Source: JBALVT01 sp047612385
Lineage (GTDB): Bacteria > Pseudomonadota > Gammaproteobacteria > Pseudomonadales > Halieaceae
Direction of reading: 5' to 3'
DNA length: 6,570 bases
Assembly: GCA_047612385.1 (NCBI GenBank)
Contig: JBLGAR010000192.1
Location: forward strand, 1 to 6,570
The notes beneath the pieces are model-generated. The model saw only the letters and a list, made by a program, of their open reading frames with translations. It searched no databases and was not told the DNA's origin. Below are positions 1-6,378 of the stretch, one piece after another (the stretch's first letter is position 1; each line of letters starts with the position of its first letter). The position numbers were made by a program, and so were the translations under genes.

Positions 1-440
1 ACCAAATACTCTATGCCGGCTTCATGCAGTGCAGCGGCAATCAGCAGATAGAGCAGTGGACCTTGGCCTGGCGCTGATGCCACCAGATTGCCCAATTCCA
101 TAATGTTGTGCCTTGAGGCCTTCTTTGCATAGACAGTTTGAACCTGCAGCTCAATCGATGTCTGCAAATACTGCTCACTAAACAGTGGTGATGAAGCAGC
201 ACTGCTCAGACCAAGCGCTGCCGTGTAACTGTAGCCCTGGCGCAAGCAAAAAAGTGCCGGTAAATACTGCAGTATATTTGCCCCGTATGCCGCCTGGAAA
301 ATACTTGATATGTACTGCTCCAGAGACTCTCGATGTTGATTCGATGCGACCGTTGCATATACCTTGGGCAGTCCGCTCGGCAAGGTCCCGACAAACGACT
401 GATTCCGGGAGGAACTTACTGAATTCTGTTTTAAATCCAC
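1..440 (-). CDS. Thermostable hemolysin family protein, N-terminal part (cut by the left window edge)
   Basis: The minus frame is open from an in-frame TAA at 461-459 to the window edge, giving 146 codons from a GTG at 440-438. I chose this start because AGGT lies six bases upstream (450-447) and no ATG follows until 101, which is inside the conserved core. The translation contains FQAAYGANILQYLPALFCL, then AALGL, PLFSEQYL and MELGNLVASAPGQGPLLYLL. This order (helix plus YGA, strand, 'LF.EQYL', '(V/E)GNL.AS', helix, 'AGIEYLV') is what I recall for the thermostable hemolysin family (Pfam PF12261), named after Vibrio delta-VPH and resembling a GNAT acyltransferase fold. The family is usually a little over 200 residues, so about the last third is missing here. 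Despite the name, most members have no demonstrated haemolytic activity, and an acyltransferase-like role is inference. It follows the DUF808 gene on the same strand after a 157-base gap. Family call fairly sure; start less so. Confidence 0.8.
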   Translation of the reverse strand, partial: MDLKQNSVSSSRNQSFVGTLPSGLPKVYATVASNQHRESLEQYISSIFQAAYGANILQYLPALFCLRQGYSYTAALGLSSAASSPLFSEQYLQTSIELQVQTVYAKKASRHNIMELGNLVASAPGQGPLLYLLIAAALHEAGIEYL

Positions 441-597
441 AACAACACCTGTTTCAGCTTAACGAGGTGTCATTATGGAAGTGCAAGCTTATCTAAACAT
501 TAAGCGATTAGACCTTATCTCGAGCAGCTATAATGGCCGAAATGATTAGTCAGGGCCTAAGCGAGTCAAAAGTGCCGGATTAGGGGCGGTAAGACCA
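441..597. other. Intergenic gap between the DUF808 gene and the hemolysin-family gene
   Basis: This gap should hold the end of the DUF808 transcript and any promoter for the hemolysin-family gene. I see no GC-rich stem with a T-run. A TTGACT hexamer (minus, 569-564) resembles a -35 but has no good -10 at normal spacing, and TATAGC (minus, around 533-528) is a poor -10 without a partner. An ATG at 473-471 opens a four-codon frame (MTPR) that stops at 461-459, in the same frame as the downstream gene. Promoter and terminator positions are therefore unresolved. Confidence 0.4.
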
Positions 598-1539
598 CTA
601 CTTGCCACGTATTTTTCCCCATAAAATGACAACGGCCAAGGCGATCGCTCCTGCTACAACCCCGAAGGCTGCCTGCAGTAGCGTCGGCGTTACCGCCGCT
701 ATATAGGGGCCAGCCAACGTCAGCATTTCCACTCGCCCAGCTACATGCTCAATCGCTTCACCAACCCAATGGAGACCGTGAGCCAATATACCCCCGCCTA
801 CCATGAACATAGCCGCAGTCCCCACCACCGCCAAGGCTTTCATCAGCCAGGGCGCAAATGCCAATAACCGAGCACCAAGCCAACGTTGAAACCCCGGTAC
901 GGCACCATGCCCCCGCTTTAGAGAAAGGTGTAAACCCGCATCATCCAATTTAACAATCGCAGCAACCAAGCCGTAGACTCCGACGGTCATCAACAACGCT
1001 ATTCCGGAAATCACCGAGATTTGAGTGGCGAAAGTGGAAGTAGAGACGACGCCCAAGGTCAGTACAATAATTTCCGCTGATAAAATAAAGTCGGTGCGAA
1101 TAGCACCCTTAATTTTTTCTTTCTCGTACTCCACCATATCCGTGGCCGGATCGGCCAGCTTTTCCTCCAGCAAATCAATATGAGCTTCGTCTTCGGATTC
1201 ACTATGGAAGAACTTATGTGCGAGCTTCTCGAAACCCTCAAAACATAGATAGAGGCCACCCAGCATTAATAGCGGAAGAATCAACCCGTTGGCGAACGCG
1301 GAAATGATCAGTGCGGCAGGCACTAAAATGAGCTTGTTGCGAAAAGACCCCTTGGCGACGGCCCAGACGACTGGCAATTCCCGGTCAGCCTTAACACCGG
1401 AAACTTGCTCGGCGTTCAAGGCGAGATCGTCTCCCAGCACCCCCGCCGCTTTTTTCGCTGCGATCTTTGTCATCACCGCGACATCGTCTAGCACGGCGGC
1501 TATATCGTCTAATAAGACCAGTAGGCTAGTGCCCGCCAT
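598..1539 (-). CDS. DUF808 domain (YedI-family) inner membrane protein
   Basis: A 313-residue protein matching the DUF808 family (Pfam PF05661; E. coli YedI is of similar length). The N-terminus carries the family signature: SLLVLLDDIAAVLDDVAVMT (residues 5-24), then AGVLGDDLALNAEQVSGV (32-49) and ELPVVWAVAKGS (54-65). A second conserved block, KIKGAIRTDFILSAEIIV, is at about 142-159. Hydrophobic stretches at about 70-100, 152-196, 229-257 and 275-307 indicate several membrane spans, with a charged acidic loop (112-145) between them. The frame is open further upstream to 1584, but the ATG at 1539-1537 is chosen because it starts exactly at the conserved N-terminus and has a strong GGAGGT ribosome binding site seven bases upstream (1552-1547). 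The function is unknown; a transporter or membrane-stress role is only a guess. It lies 80 bases after ppk on the same strand and may share its transcript. Confidence 0.93.
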   Translation of the reverse strand: MAGTSLLVLLDDIAAVLDDVAVMTKIAAKKAAGVLGDDLALNAEQVSGVKADRELPVVWAVAKGSFRNKLILVPAALIISAFANGLILPLLMLGGLYLCFEGFEKLAHKFFHSESEDEAHIDLLEEKLADPATDMVEYEKEKIKGAIRTDFILSAEIIVLTLGVVSTSTFATQISVISGIALLMTVGVYGLVAAIVKLDDAGLHLSLKRGHGAVPGFQRWLGARLLAFAPWLMKALAVVGTAAMFMVGGGILAHGLHWVGEAIEHVAGRVEMLTLAGPYIAAVTPTLLQAAFGVVAGAIALAVVILWGKIRGK

Positions 1540-1582
1540 TTTTGATACCTCCGCTAATGTGCCAGTAGATCCAGATACGATC

Positions 1583-1591
1583 AATATAGCA
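1583..1591 (-). promoter_or_regulatory. Possible extended -10 promoter for the DUF808 gene
   Basis: In the 80-base gap after ppk the minus strand reads TGCTATATT, an extended -10 (TGn plus TATATT, five of six to TATAAT). It would start transcription about 36 bases before the DUF808 ATG, leaving the GGAGGT site in a short leader. No recognisable -35 sits at the normal spacing, which extended -10 promoters can tolerate. The gene could then be expressed independently of ppk as well as by read-through. Confidence 0.3.
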
Positions 1592-1619
1592 TCATGTCTT
1601 CAACAGATGAGAGCACGAA

Positions 1620-3758
1620 CTACTTCAGTTTGCGTCTGCGACGGGCGGTGACTGTCATACTGGATTTGGGGTAGCGAGGCAATTTACCGGTGCTGAGGTA
1701 ACGATGAATGGTCTCCTGGGAACGAATGCGGGTGCCCTTCGCTTTGGGCCTGACAAAACTATTGGCTTGATGTTGATCGAGAATTCTGGCCTTTGCATTG
1801 TCGTGCCACTGTTGATCCAGTGTATCCTGAATCACTTTCTGGGCGTCTGAGTCCAAGATGGGGCAGAGAACCTCCACGCGAAAGTCCAGGTTTCGAGTCA
1901 TTAAATCGGCGGAACCGATAAGATATTTAGGCTTACCTCGGTTGTAAAAGACATACACTCGCGGATGCTCGAGATAGCGATCAACGATGCTAATACCCTG
2001 AATATTCTCAGATATCCCCTTCACACCGGGAAGCAGGGAACACATCCCGCGAACAATCAATTTTATTTCAACACCGGCGTCACTGGCTTCGTAAAGTTTC
2101 AGCGCCATTTGCTTGTCGACGATGTTGTTACATTTTAAGGTCATGGAAGCACGATACCCAGCCTGGGCATTATCTATTTCCTGATCAATGAGCGCTACCA
2201 AACCCGATCGCGTCGTGTGTGGAGATACCAGCAACTGACGATACTTGGGACGCTTGTAGTTAAACTGCAAGAAATCAAACACATTGAAAATGTCTTTACC
2301 CACATTCTGATCCTGGGTGATAAGGCTAAAATCAGTGTAAAGCCGTGCCGTTTTCTCATTAAAGTTACCGGTGCCAATGTGACTGTAATAGCGCGTTCCG
2401 GCGCCCTCTATTCGTTCAATCAGCATGATTTTACTGTGAACTTTTAGGCCGCCGATACCAAAAATTACATTGATGCCGCCGTCCGTTAAACGCCTGGCCC
2501 AACTAATGTTGGCCTCCTCATCGAAACGGGCGGCGAGCTCGACCACGGCAAGAACTCTTTTCCCATTTTGCACTGCGTTCAATAGTGCATCTATGATTCG
2601 CGAGTTTTTCGCAACGCGATACAGACATATTTTTATGTCTGTCACTTTCGGATCAATCGCTGCTGTTTTCAGGAGGTCTGTAACGTAGTCAAAAGGGTGG
2701 TAGGGATAATAGAGAAAAACATCTTTTTGCTTAATACACTCAAAGATACTTTCATGGCCGTCTAACCTGGGAATTCGAATAGGGTGAAGCGCCTTGAATT
2801 CAAGATACTTAGGGCCAACATTTGGAAATGATATAAAGTCTTTCGAATTATGATAGCGACCGCCGGCGATCAAACTATCGTATTTACCGAAGTTGAAGCG
2901 CGAGCGTATGTGATCCAGAAGAAGATCTGGCATCTTAGCATCGTAGACAAAGCGCACGGCGTCGGCTTTTCGCCTTTGTTTCAGAGAGCTTGTCATTTTG
3001 TCAATAAGGCTCTGACTGATTCCTGTGTCTATTTCTAACTCCGCATCCCGGGAAAATTTAAAACAATAGGCTTGCGCTTCATCAACCTGGATAACCCCTC
3101 GAAACATCTGCGCCAGGCAGGCCCGAATAATATTGTCCAGCGCCATAAATACTTTGCCGCTCTTTCCATGTTTGCGGGGAATTTCAACAAAGCGATCCAG
3201 TCTATCGGTAGGAACCTCCACAATCGCGGAGAGGCGCTCCTCGGCACTGTGGATATTCACCGCCAGGTAAATAGACTCATCCGCCAGAATAGGCATAGGT
3301 TGTGACTCGACCAGAAGAATGGGTTCCAGTTCGGGCAGCACGGTTTGGGTGAAATACCTCTGTACAAAATCAGCCTGCCCCGCATCCATTTGCTTTTCAT
3401 TGATCATGTAGATTCGCCGCTGTCGCAAGCCCTTCAACACTTGCAGATAGGTTTTATCAAATTCCTTCTGCAGTGCCACAACCTTGTCCTGGATCTGCTT
3501 CAATAGGTCTTTGGACTGCTGCCTGTTGGTCGCCGTTGCGACCGATATCAACCGCTTGACTTCTGCCACCCGGACTCGAAAAAATTCATCCAGGTTGTTA
3601 GAAAATATACCCAGATATCGAAGACGTTGAATGATGGGAACGGAATCATCAGCGGCCTCCTGCAAAACACGTGCGTTAAAAGAGAGCCAGCTGAGCTCGC
3701 GCGGAATGAACAGATCGTCATCTAAATCAGCAAGACGCGTCTTAATCGGGTTGGACAT
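1620..3758 (-). CDS. ppk: Polyphosphate kinase 1 (Ppk1)
   Basis: Polyphosphate kinase transfers the gamma phosphate of ATP reversibly to a growing inorganic polyphosphate chain, via a phosphohistidine; in Gram-negatives it is usually membrane-associated. The 712-residue product is slightly longer than E. coli Ppk (688). It shows the N-terminal domain (FIPRELSWLSFNARVLQEA at 17-35, NNLDEFFRVRVAEV at 54-67), the middle head domain, then two phospholipase-D-like C-terminal domains. By a constant offset of six from E. coli numbering, the key residues align: phosphorylated His at 441 (GLKVHSK), second His at 460 (SHIGTGNFNEKTARLYTDFS), Mg-binding Arg 381 and Arg 411, Tyr 474, Arg 570 and His 598 (YLEHPRVYVF). 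The tail ends in a basic run (ARRRRKLK). The ATG at 3758 has TTAGGT six bases upstream. No ppx lies beside it; the next gene is a DUF808 protein. Enzyme call is very sure. Confidence 0.98.
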   Translation of the reverse strand: MSNPIKTRLADLDDDLFIPRELSWLSFNARVLQEAADDSVPIIQRLRYLGIFSNNLDEFFRVRVAEVKRLISVATATNRQQSKDLLKQIQDKVVALQKEFDKTYLQVLKGLRQRRIYMINEKQMDAGQADFVQRYFTQTVLPELEPILLVESQPMPILADESIYLAVNIHSAEERLSAIVEVPTDRLDRFVEIPRKHGKSGKVFMALDNIIRACLAQMFRGVIQVDEAQAYCFKFSRDAELEIDTGISQSLIDKMTSSLKQRRKADAVRFVYDAKMPDLLLDHIRSRFNFGKYDSLIAGGRYHNSKDFISFPNVGPKYLEFKALHPIRIPRLDGHESIFECIKQKDVFLYYPYHPFDYVTDLLKTAAIDPKVTDIKICLYRVAKNSRIIDALLNAVQNGKRVLAVVELAARFDEEANISWARRLTDGGINVIFGIGGLKVHSKIMLIERIEGAGTRYYSHIGTGNFNEKTARLYTDFSLITQDQNVGKDIFNVFDFLQFNYKRPKYRQLLVSPHTTRSGLVALIDQEIDNAQAGYRASMTLKCNNIVDKQMALKLYEASDAGVEIKLIVRGMCSLLPGVKGISENIQGISIVDRYLEHPRVYVFYNRGKPKYLIGSADLMTRNLDFRVEVLCPILDSDAQKVIQDTLDQQWHDNAKARILDQHQANSFVRPKAKGTRIRSQETIHRYLSTGKLPRYPKSSMTVTARRRRKLK

Positions 3759-4032
3759 GATTGAACCTAAACGAAATACAAGGCGCTAGTGTAACGTGAC
3801 CAAACCAGCCTAAGTGACAAAATGATGAAGCTTTTATGAACTAGCAGAGGTCGACAGACGCCTCGGTAAGTGCAGCCCCACCTTGTCAAAACAATTATTC
3901 TGCGCACCCTGCTCTTTTAGCACGGGCTTAACGACAGTGGAGCACAGCCCGTGCTTATCCACCCTGCGTCAGCGTTTAATCGTTTTATAGAAGTAACATT
4001 AAGTTAAAAGACTAAGACAATGTTCTTTAAAT
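3759..4032 (-). promoter_or_regulatory. Leader/promoter region of ppk (no gene)
   Basis: No coding frame of note on either strand. The region begins (minus strand) just after the usp terminator and runs to the ppk ATG. Candidate elements on the minus strand are: TATAAA at 3989-3984 (a good -10 with a weak -35); TTGACA at 3889-3884 (a perfect -35 with no matching -10); and GCTTCATCATTTTGTCAC at 3831-3814, matching 12 of 18 positions of the Pho-box consensus as I recall it. The SD-like AGGT is at 3768-3765. If TATAAA is used, the leader is about 220 bases and includes the 10-bp inverted repeat at 3919-3955. None of these is decisive, but an ample regulatory leader suits a stress- or phosphate-regulated ppk. 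Confidence 0.45.
3919..3955. repeat. Perfect 10-bp inverted repeat (hairpin) in the ppk leader
   Basis: AGCACGGGCT at 3919-3928 is exactly complementary to AGCCCGTGCT at 3946-3955, with a 17-base loop. The stem is GC-rich (seven of ten pairs). In the minus direction it is followed by AAAAGAGC, and in the plus direction by TATCC, so neither side has a T-run and it does not look like an intrinsic terminator. It would fold in a ppk leader RNA started upstream, or could serve as a protein-binding palindrome. Confidence 0.6.
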
Positions 4033-4064
4033 AAAAAAACCCGCAACCCATAAATGGGTGCGGG
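4033..4064 (-). terminator. Rho-independent terminator after the universal stress gene
   Basis: On the minus strand CCCGCACCCA (4064-4055) pairs with TGGGTTGCGGG (4050-4040) around a four-base loop, giving ten pairs with one bulged base, then seven T residues (4039-4033) and ATTT. This is a textbook intrinsic terminator for transcripts coming from the usp gene, 128 bases after its stop. It separates usp from ppk transcription. Read on the plus strand it lacks a T-run, so it is not bidirectional. Confidence 0.9.
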
Positions 4065-4191
4065 CCTAAATAGCCGTGTATTTCGGGGCAGAAACACAGG
4101 CCAGGGGACGTGTCAGCACGTGTTAGGGAACAACGTGCTATTTTTAAAGTAGCTCGCTTCGCGAAAATAGCAAATTATTCGGCGAAATAAA
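4065..4191 (-). other. Structured 3' UTR of the universal stress gene
   Basis: Between the usp stop and its terminator there is no frame worth reporting, but there are two overlapping inverted repeats. GCTATTTT (4137-4144) pairs with AAAATAGC (4164-4171) and encloses a small TCGC-TTC-GCGA hairpin (4154-4164). AGCACGT (4115-4121) pairs with ACGTGCT (4133-4139). The two stems share bases 4137-4139, so they compete for those three bases when fully paired. A nine-base direct repeat, AAATTATTC, occurs at 4172-4180 and 4189-4197, the second copy covering the stop codon. Confidence 0.45.
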
Positions 4192-5064
4192 TTATTCCTC
4201 AAGCTTCAATGTCAGTACATCGGTTCGTAGATGCCGGAGCACCTTCTCGGCAGTGTTACCCAACAATCGAGCCCTAACCCCCCTGCGACCAACCGTGCCC
4301 ATCACCACCAACTGCGCTCGCTGCTTCGCCGCAACACTGGTGATAACCTTTTCTACAGGCCCCTTTTTAACTAAAAATGAACGATGCGGCAAACCGTATG
4401 CCTGCGCGAGCTTGACAATCGCCGGTTTCATTTTCTCGCGGGCCTCTCTAACGTAGGCCGTCGGGTCGATAAGATCCATATCTGCCAGCAAAGTGGGTAT
4501 TTCAATCGCGCAAATCAAACTCAGCTGGGTATCCAGCGCTTCTGCGAGTATTTTTGCTGTAGTGATAATCTGGTGGTTGAGCTGCTTTATATCGGCGTCC
4601 GAACTGCCCAAATCGACCGCTGCTAATACAGGCTTGGTCCTATGCCACTTTTTTTCCGCAACGATAAGAACGGGCGCGGGACATTCCCGCAGTAGCTGCC
4701 AGTCAGTGGAAGCGTAAATAATTGAATCTTCATGGCTTCCCGTTTTGACCACCATATCGAAAGACTGGCCGCTGCGCTTGATGACCCAGTGTTGAATATC
4801 TTTTTCCCATACCACCTTCAAACTCACTTCTTGACGCGGAGCTCGATATTTATCGATACGGGCGCGAACTTCCTTCTCCCTCTTCAGCATCAAACGTTTT
4901 TTTATAGACTTTTGTTCAGCTCTAGACTTATTTATCCCGGATAAAGAAGTATGGATAAAGGCAACCACTTCTACCGCATGACCAAGTTTGTGGGCCAATT
5001 GCAATCCCCTTGGAGTAGCGATGCAGCTGTCTTTCATGTCCGCTATGACCAGCATTTTACCCAT
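4192..5064 (-). CDS. Tandem-domain universal stress protein (UspA family, UspE-like)
   Basis: A 290-residue cytoplasmic protein with two Usp domains, about 1-136 and 144-287, comparable with E. coli UspE (316 residues). Each half opens with a Usp-type strand (MLVIADM at 4-10; PVLAAVDLGSSD at 145-156). The first ends in CPAPVLIVAE (128-137). The second carries the nucleotide-binding loop G-2x-G-9x-G: Gly 256, Gly 259 and Gly 269, within VVMGTVGRRGVRARLLGNTA; the residue after the last Gly is Asn instead of the usual Ser/Thr. The first half has no such glycine pattern (KTGSHEDSIIYASTDW), so only the second domain looks able to bind ATP. Usp proteins are linked to growth arrest, oxidative and starvation stress; the exact role here is not predictable. 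The ATG at 5064 has AAGGG eight bases upstream. It has its own promoter and terminator, suggesting a single-gene transcript. The tandem architecture is clear; orthology to UspE is not certain. Confidence 0.93.
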   Translation of the reverse strand: MGKMLVIADMKDSCIATPRGLQLAHKLGHAVEVVAFIHTSLSGINKSRAEQKSIKKRLMLKREKEVRARIDKYRAPRQEVSLKVVWEKDIQHWVIKRSGQSFDMVVKTGSHEDSIIYASTDWQLLRECPAPVLIVAEKKWHRTKPVLAAVDLGSSDADIKQLNHQIITTAKILAEALDTQLSLICAIEIPTLLADMDLIDPTAYVREAREKMKPAIVKLAQAYGLPHRSFLVKKGPVEKVITSVAAKQRAQLVVMGTVGRRGVRARLLGNTAEKVLRHLRTDVLTLKLEE

Positions 5065-5097
5065 AATTATTACCCTTATGATTTACTTCAGATGGAA

Positions 5098-5125
5098 ATT
5101 ATAATGTTTTCTAAGCGCTCTTCAA
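5098..5125 (-). promoter_or_regulatory. Sigma-70-type promoter for the universal stress gene
   Basis: On the minus strand TTGAAG (5125-5120) and a perfect TATAAT (5103-5098) are separated by 16 bases, in the 84-base gap before usp. Transcription would start near 5091, giving a leader of about 26 bases that contains the AAGGG ribosome site. The spacer holds the palindrome AGCGCT. A second possible extended -10, TGCTATATT, overlaps it upstream at 5133-5125. Confidence 0.6.
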
Positions 5126-5148
5126 ATATAGCACTGATTTTTAGCTCA

Positions 5149-6378
5149 TTAACCGTAAAACCAGTAAGCCACGAAAACCGCTGCAACCATACCCGCAACA
5201 TCTGCTGCCAGACCGCAGGCCAAAGCATGCCTCGAATGGCGAATGCCCACAGCGCCAAAGTAGACCGCTAGTACGTAGAACGTCGTTTCGGTGGACCCTT
5301 GCATCGTAGCGGCCAGGCGCCCTTGAAAAGAATCAACACCAAAGGTGTTCATGGTCTCGATCATCATCGACCTGGCCCCCGAACCCGAAAGCGGCTTCAT
5401 CAAAGCGGTAGGCACTGCGTCAACCCAGCGGCTGTCCCACCCACCTTGACTTACCGCACTGTGCAGCGCACCCATCACCAAATCTAAAGCGCCGCTGGCT
5501 CTAAACACTCCGATGGCCACCAACATCGCCAGTAAATACGGAATGATGCTAATAGCGCTCTCAAAACCCTGCTTGGCGCCTTCTATGAACGTCTCATAGA
5601 CATTGACGCAGCGACGATGGGCGACGATAAGAAACAGCATAATCAGGCTCAGAATGGCCAAATTGCTAATCAGGGAAGACTGACGCTGCAGCTCGCTGGC
5701 GCCCAAGGTAGAAAACCAACCGATCAGCGCCAAGAGACAACAAAAGCCCCCTAGAAAATACGCCAGCACAATCGTGTCCCAAAATTTGATTTTTTGCACC
5801 CAGGCAGTCACCAACAGACCGGCGATGGTCGAACAACTGGTGGCGATCAGTATGGGAATAAACACGGAAGCGGGGTCGCTAGCTCCCAATTGAGCTCGGT
5901 ATAACAAAATGGTGACGGGAAACAAGGTGACCGCTGAGGTGTTCAATACCAGGAACAGTATCTGCGCATTCGTCGCCGTGTCGGGCGTTGGATTGAGGGT
6001 TTGAAGATCCTGCATCGCCTTGATACCCATCGGGGTCGCAGCATTATCCAAGCCCAGCATATTCGCCGACAAATTCAATGTCATAGAAGAGATCGCCGGA
6101 TGTCCGGCTGGGACTTCTGGCATCAATCGAGTAAACAGCGGAGACAGCATTCGCGAGAGCTTTTCGATCAAACCGCTGGCTTCACCAATAGCCATAACCC
6201 CTAGCCAGAACGCCATCAAACCAATTAGGCCGATGGCGAGCTCTACCGACAAACCCGCCATCTCGAACAATGCCCCGACCATTCGTTTAAAAACATCGGC
6301 GTCCCCCGCGACCAACCATTGGAACAGTGCGCTGACGAAGGCCACCAGGAAAAAGCCGAACCAGATACGATGCAACAT
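5149..6378 (-). CDS. SpmA/SpmB-fusion membrane protein (nucleoside-recognition 'Gate' domains)
   Basis: A 409-residue polytopic membrane protein. The first half matches spore maturation protein A, with the signature LNLSANMLGLDNAATPMGIKAM (residues 101-122). The second half matches SpmB, with MKPLSGSGARSMM (327-339), then QGSTETTFYVLAVYFGAVGI (360-379) and GLAADVAGMVAA (389-400). Both halves belong to the Gate/nucleoside-recognition family (PF07670), about 44-155 and 275-385. Hydrophobic spans occur at about 6-24, 44-62, 138-158, 171-193, 203-222, 235-254, 275-293, 360-378 and 385-405. In Bacillus SpmA and SpmB are separate and affect spore core dehydration; in a non-sporulating Gram-negative the substrate is unknown, and transport is an inference. 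The frame is open to 6465, but the ATG at 6378-6376 is preferred: it overlaps the upstream hydrolase stop as TAATG and leads straight into the first membrane span. No strong SD is seen, consistent with translational coupling. Confidence 0.92.
   Translation of the reverse strand: MLHRIWFGFFLVAFVSALFQWLVAGDADVFKRMVGALFEMAGLSVELAIGLIGLMAFWLGVMAIGEASGLIEKLSRMLSPLFTRLMPEVPAGHPAISSMTLNLSANMLGLDNAATPMGIKAMQDLQTLNPTPDTATNAQILFLVLNTSAVTLFPVTILLYRAQLGASDPASVFIPILIATSCSTIAGLLVTAWVQKIKFWDTIVLAYFLGGFCCLLALIGWFSTLGASELQRQSSLISNLAILSLIMLFLIVAHRRCVNVYETFIEGAKQGFESAISIIPYLLAMLVAIGVFRASGALDLVMGALHSAVSQGGWDSRWVDAVPTALMKPLSGSGARSMMIETMNTFGVDSFQGRLAATMQGSTETTFYVLAVYFGAVGIRHSRHALACGLAADVAGMVAAVFVAYWFYG

Noticed and set aside
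185..496. Plus-strand ORF of 103 codons at the left end
   Set aside because: It is antisense to the minus-strand frame with clear thermostable-hemolysin motifs; its own translation is Cys/Pro-rich, low in recognisable features and has no SD.
1540..1584. Upstream ATG that would add 15 residues to the DUF808 protein
   Set aside because: The added residues are not family-like, and a strong GGAGGT sits correctly before the ATG at 1539.
1289..1651. Plus-strand ORF of 120 codons across the start of the DUF808 gene and the end of ppk
   Set aside because: Antisense shadow; both underlying minus-strand genes are full length with family motifs.
3919..3955. The 10-bp inverted repeat as an intrinsic terminator
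   Set aside because: No T-run after the stem in either direction; the true terminator for usp is at 4064-4033.
4951..5271. Plus-strand ORF of 106 codons spanning the usp promoter
   Set aside because: Overlaps the starts and ends of two supported genes and a good minus-strand promoter; no recognisable product.
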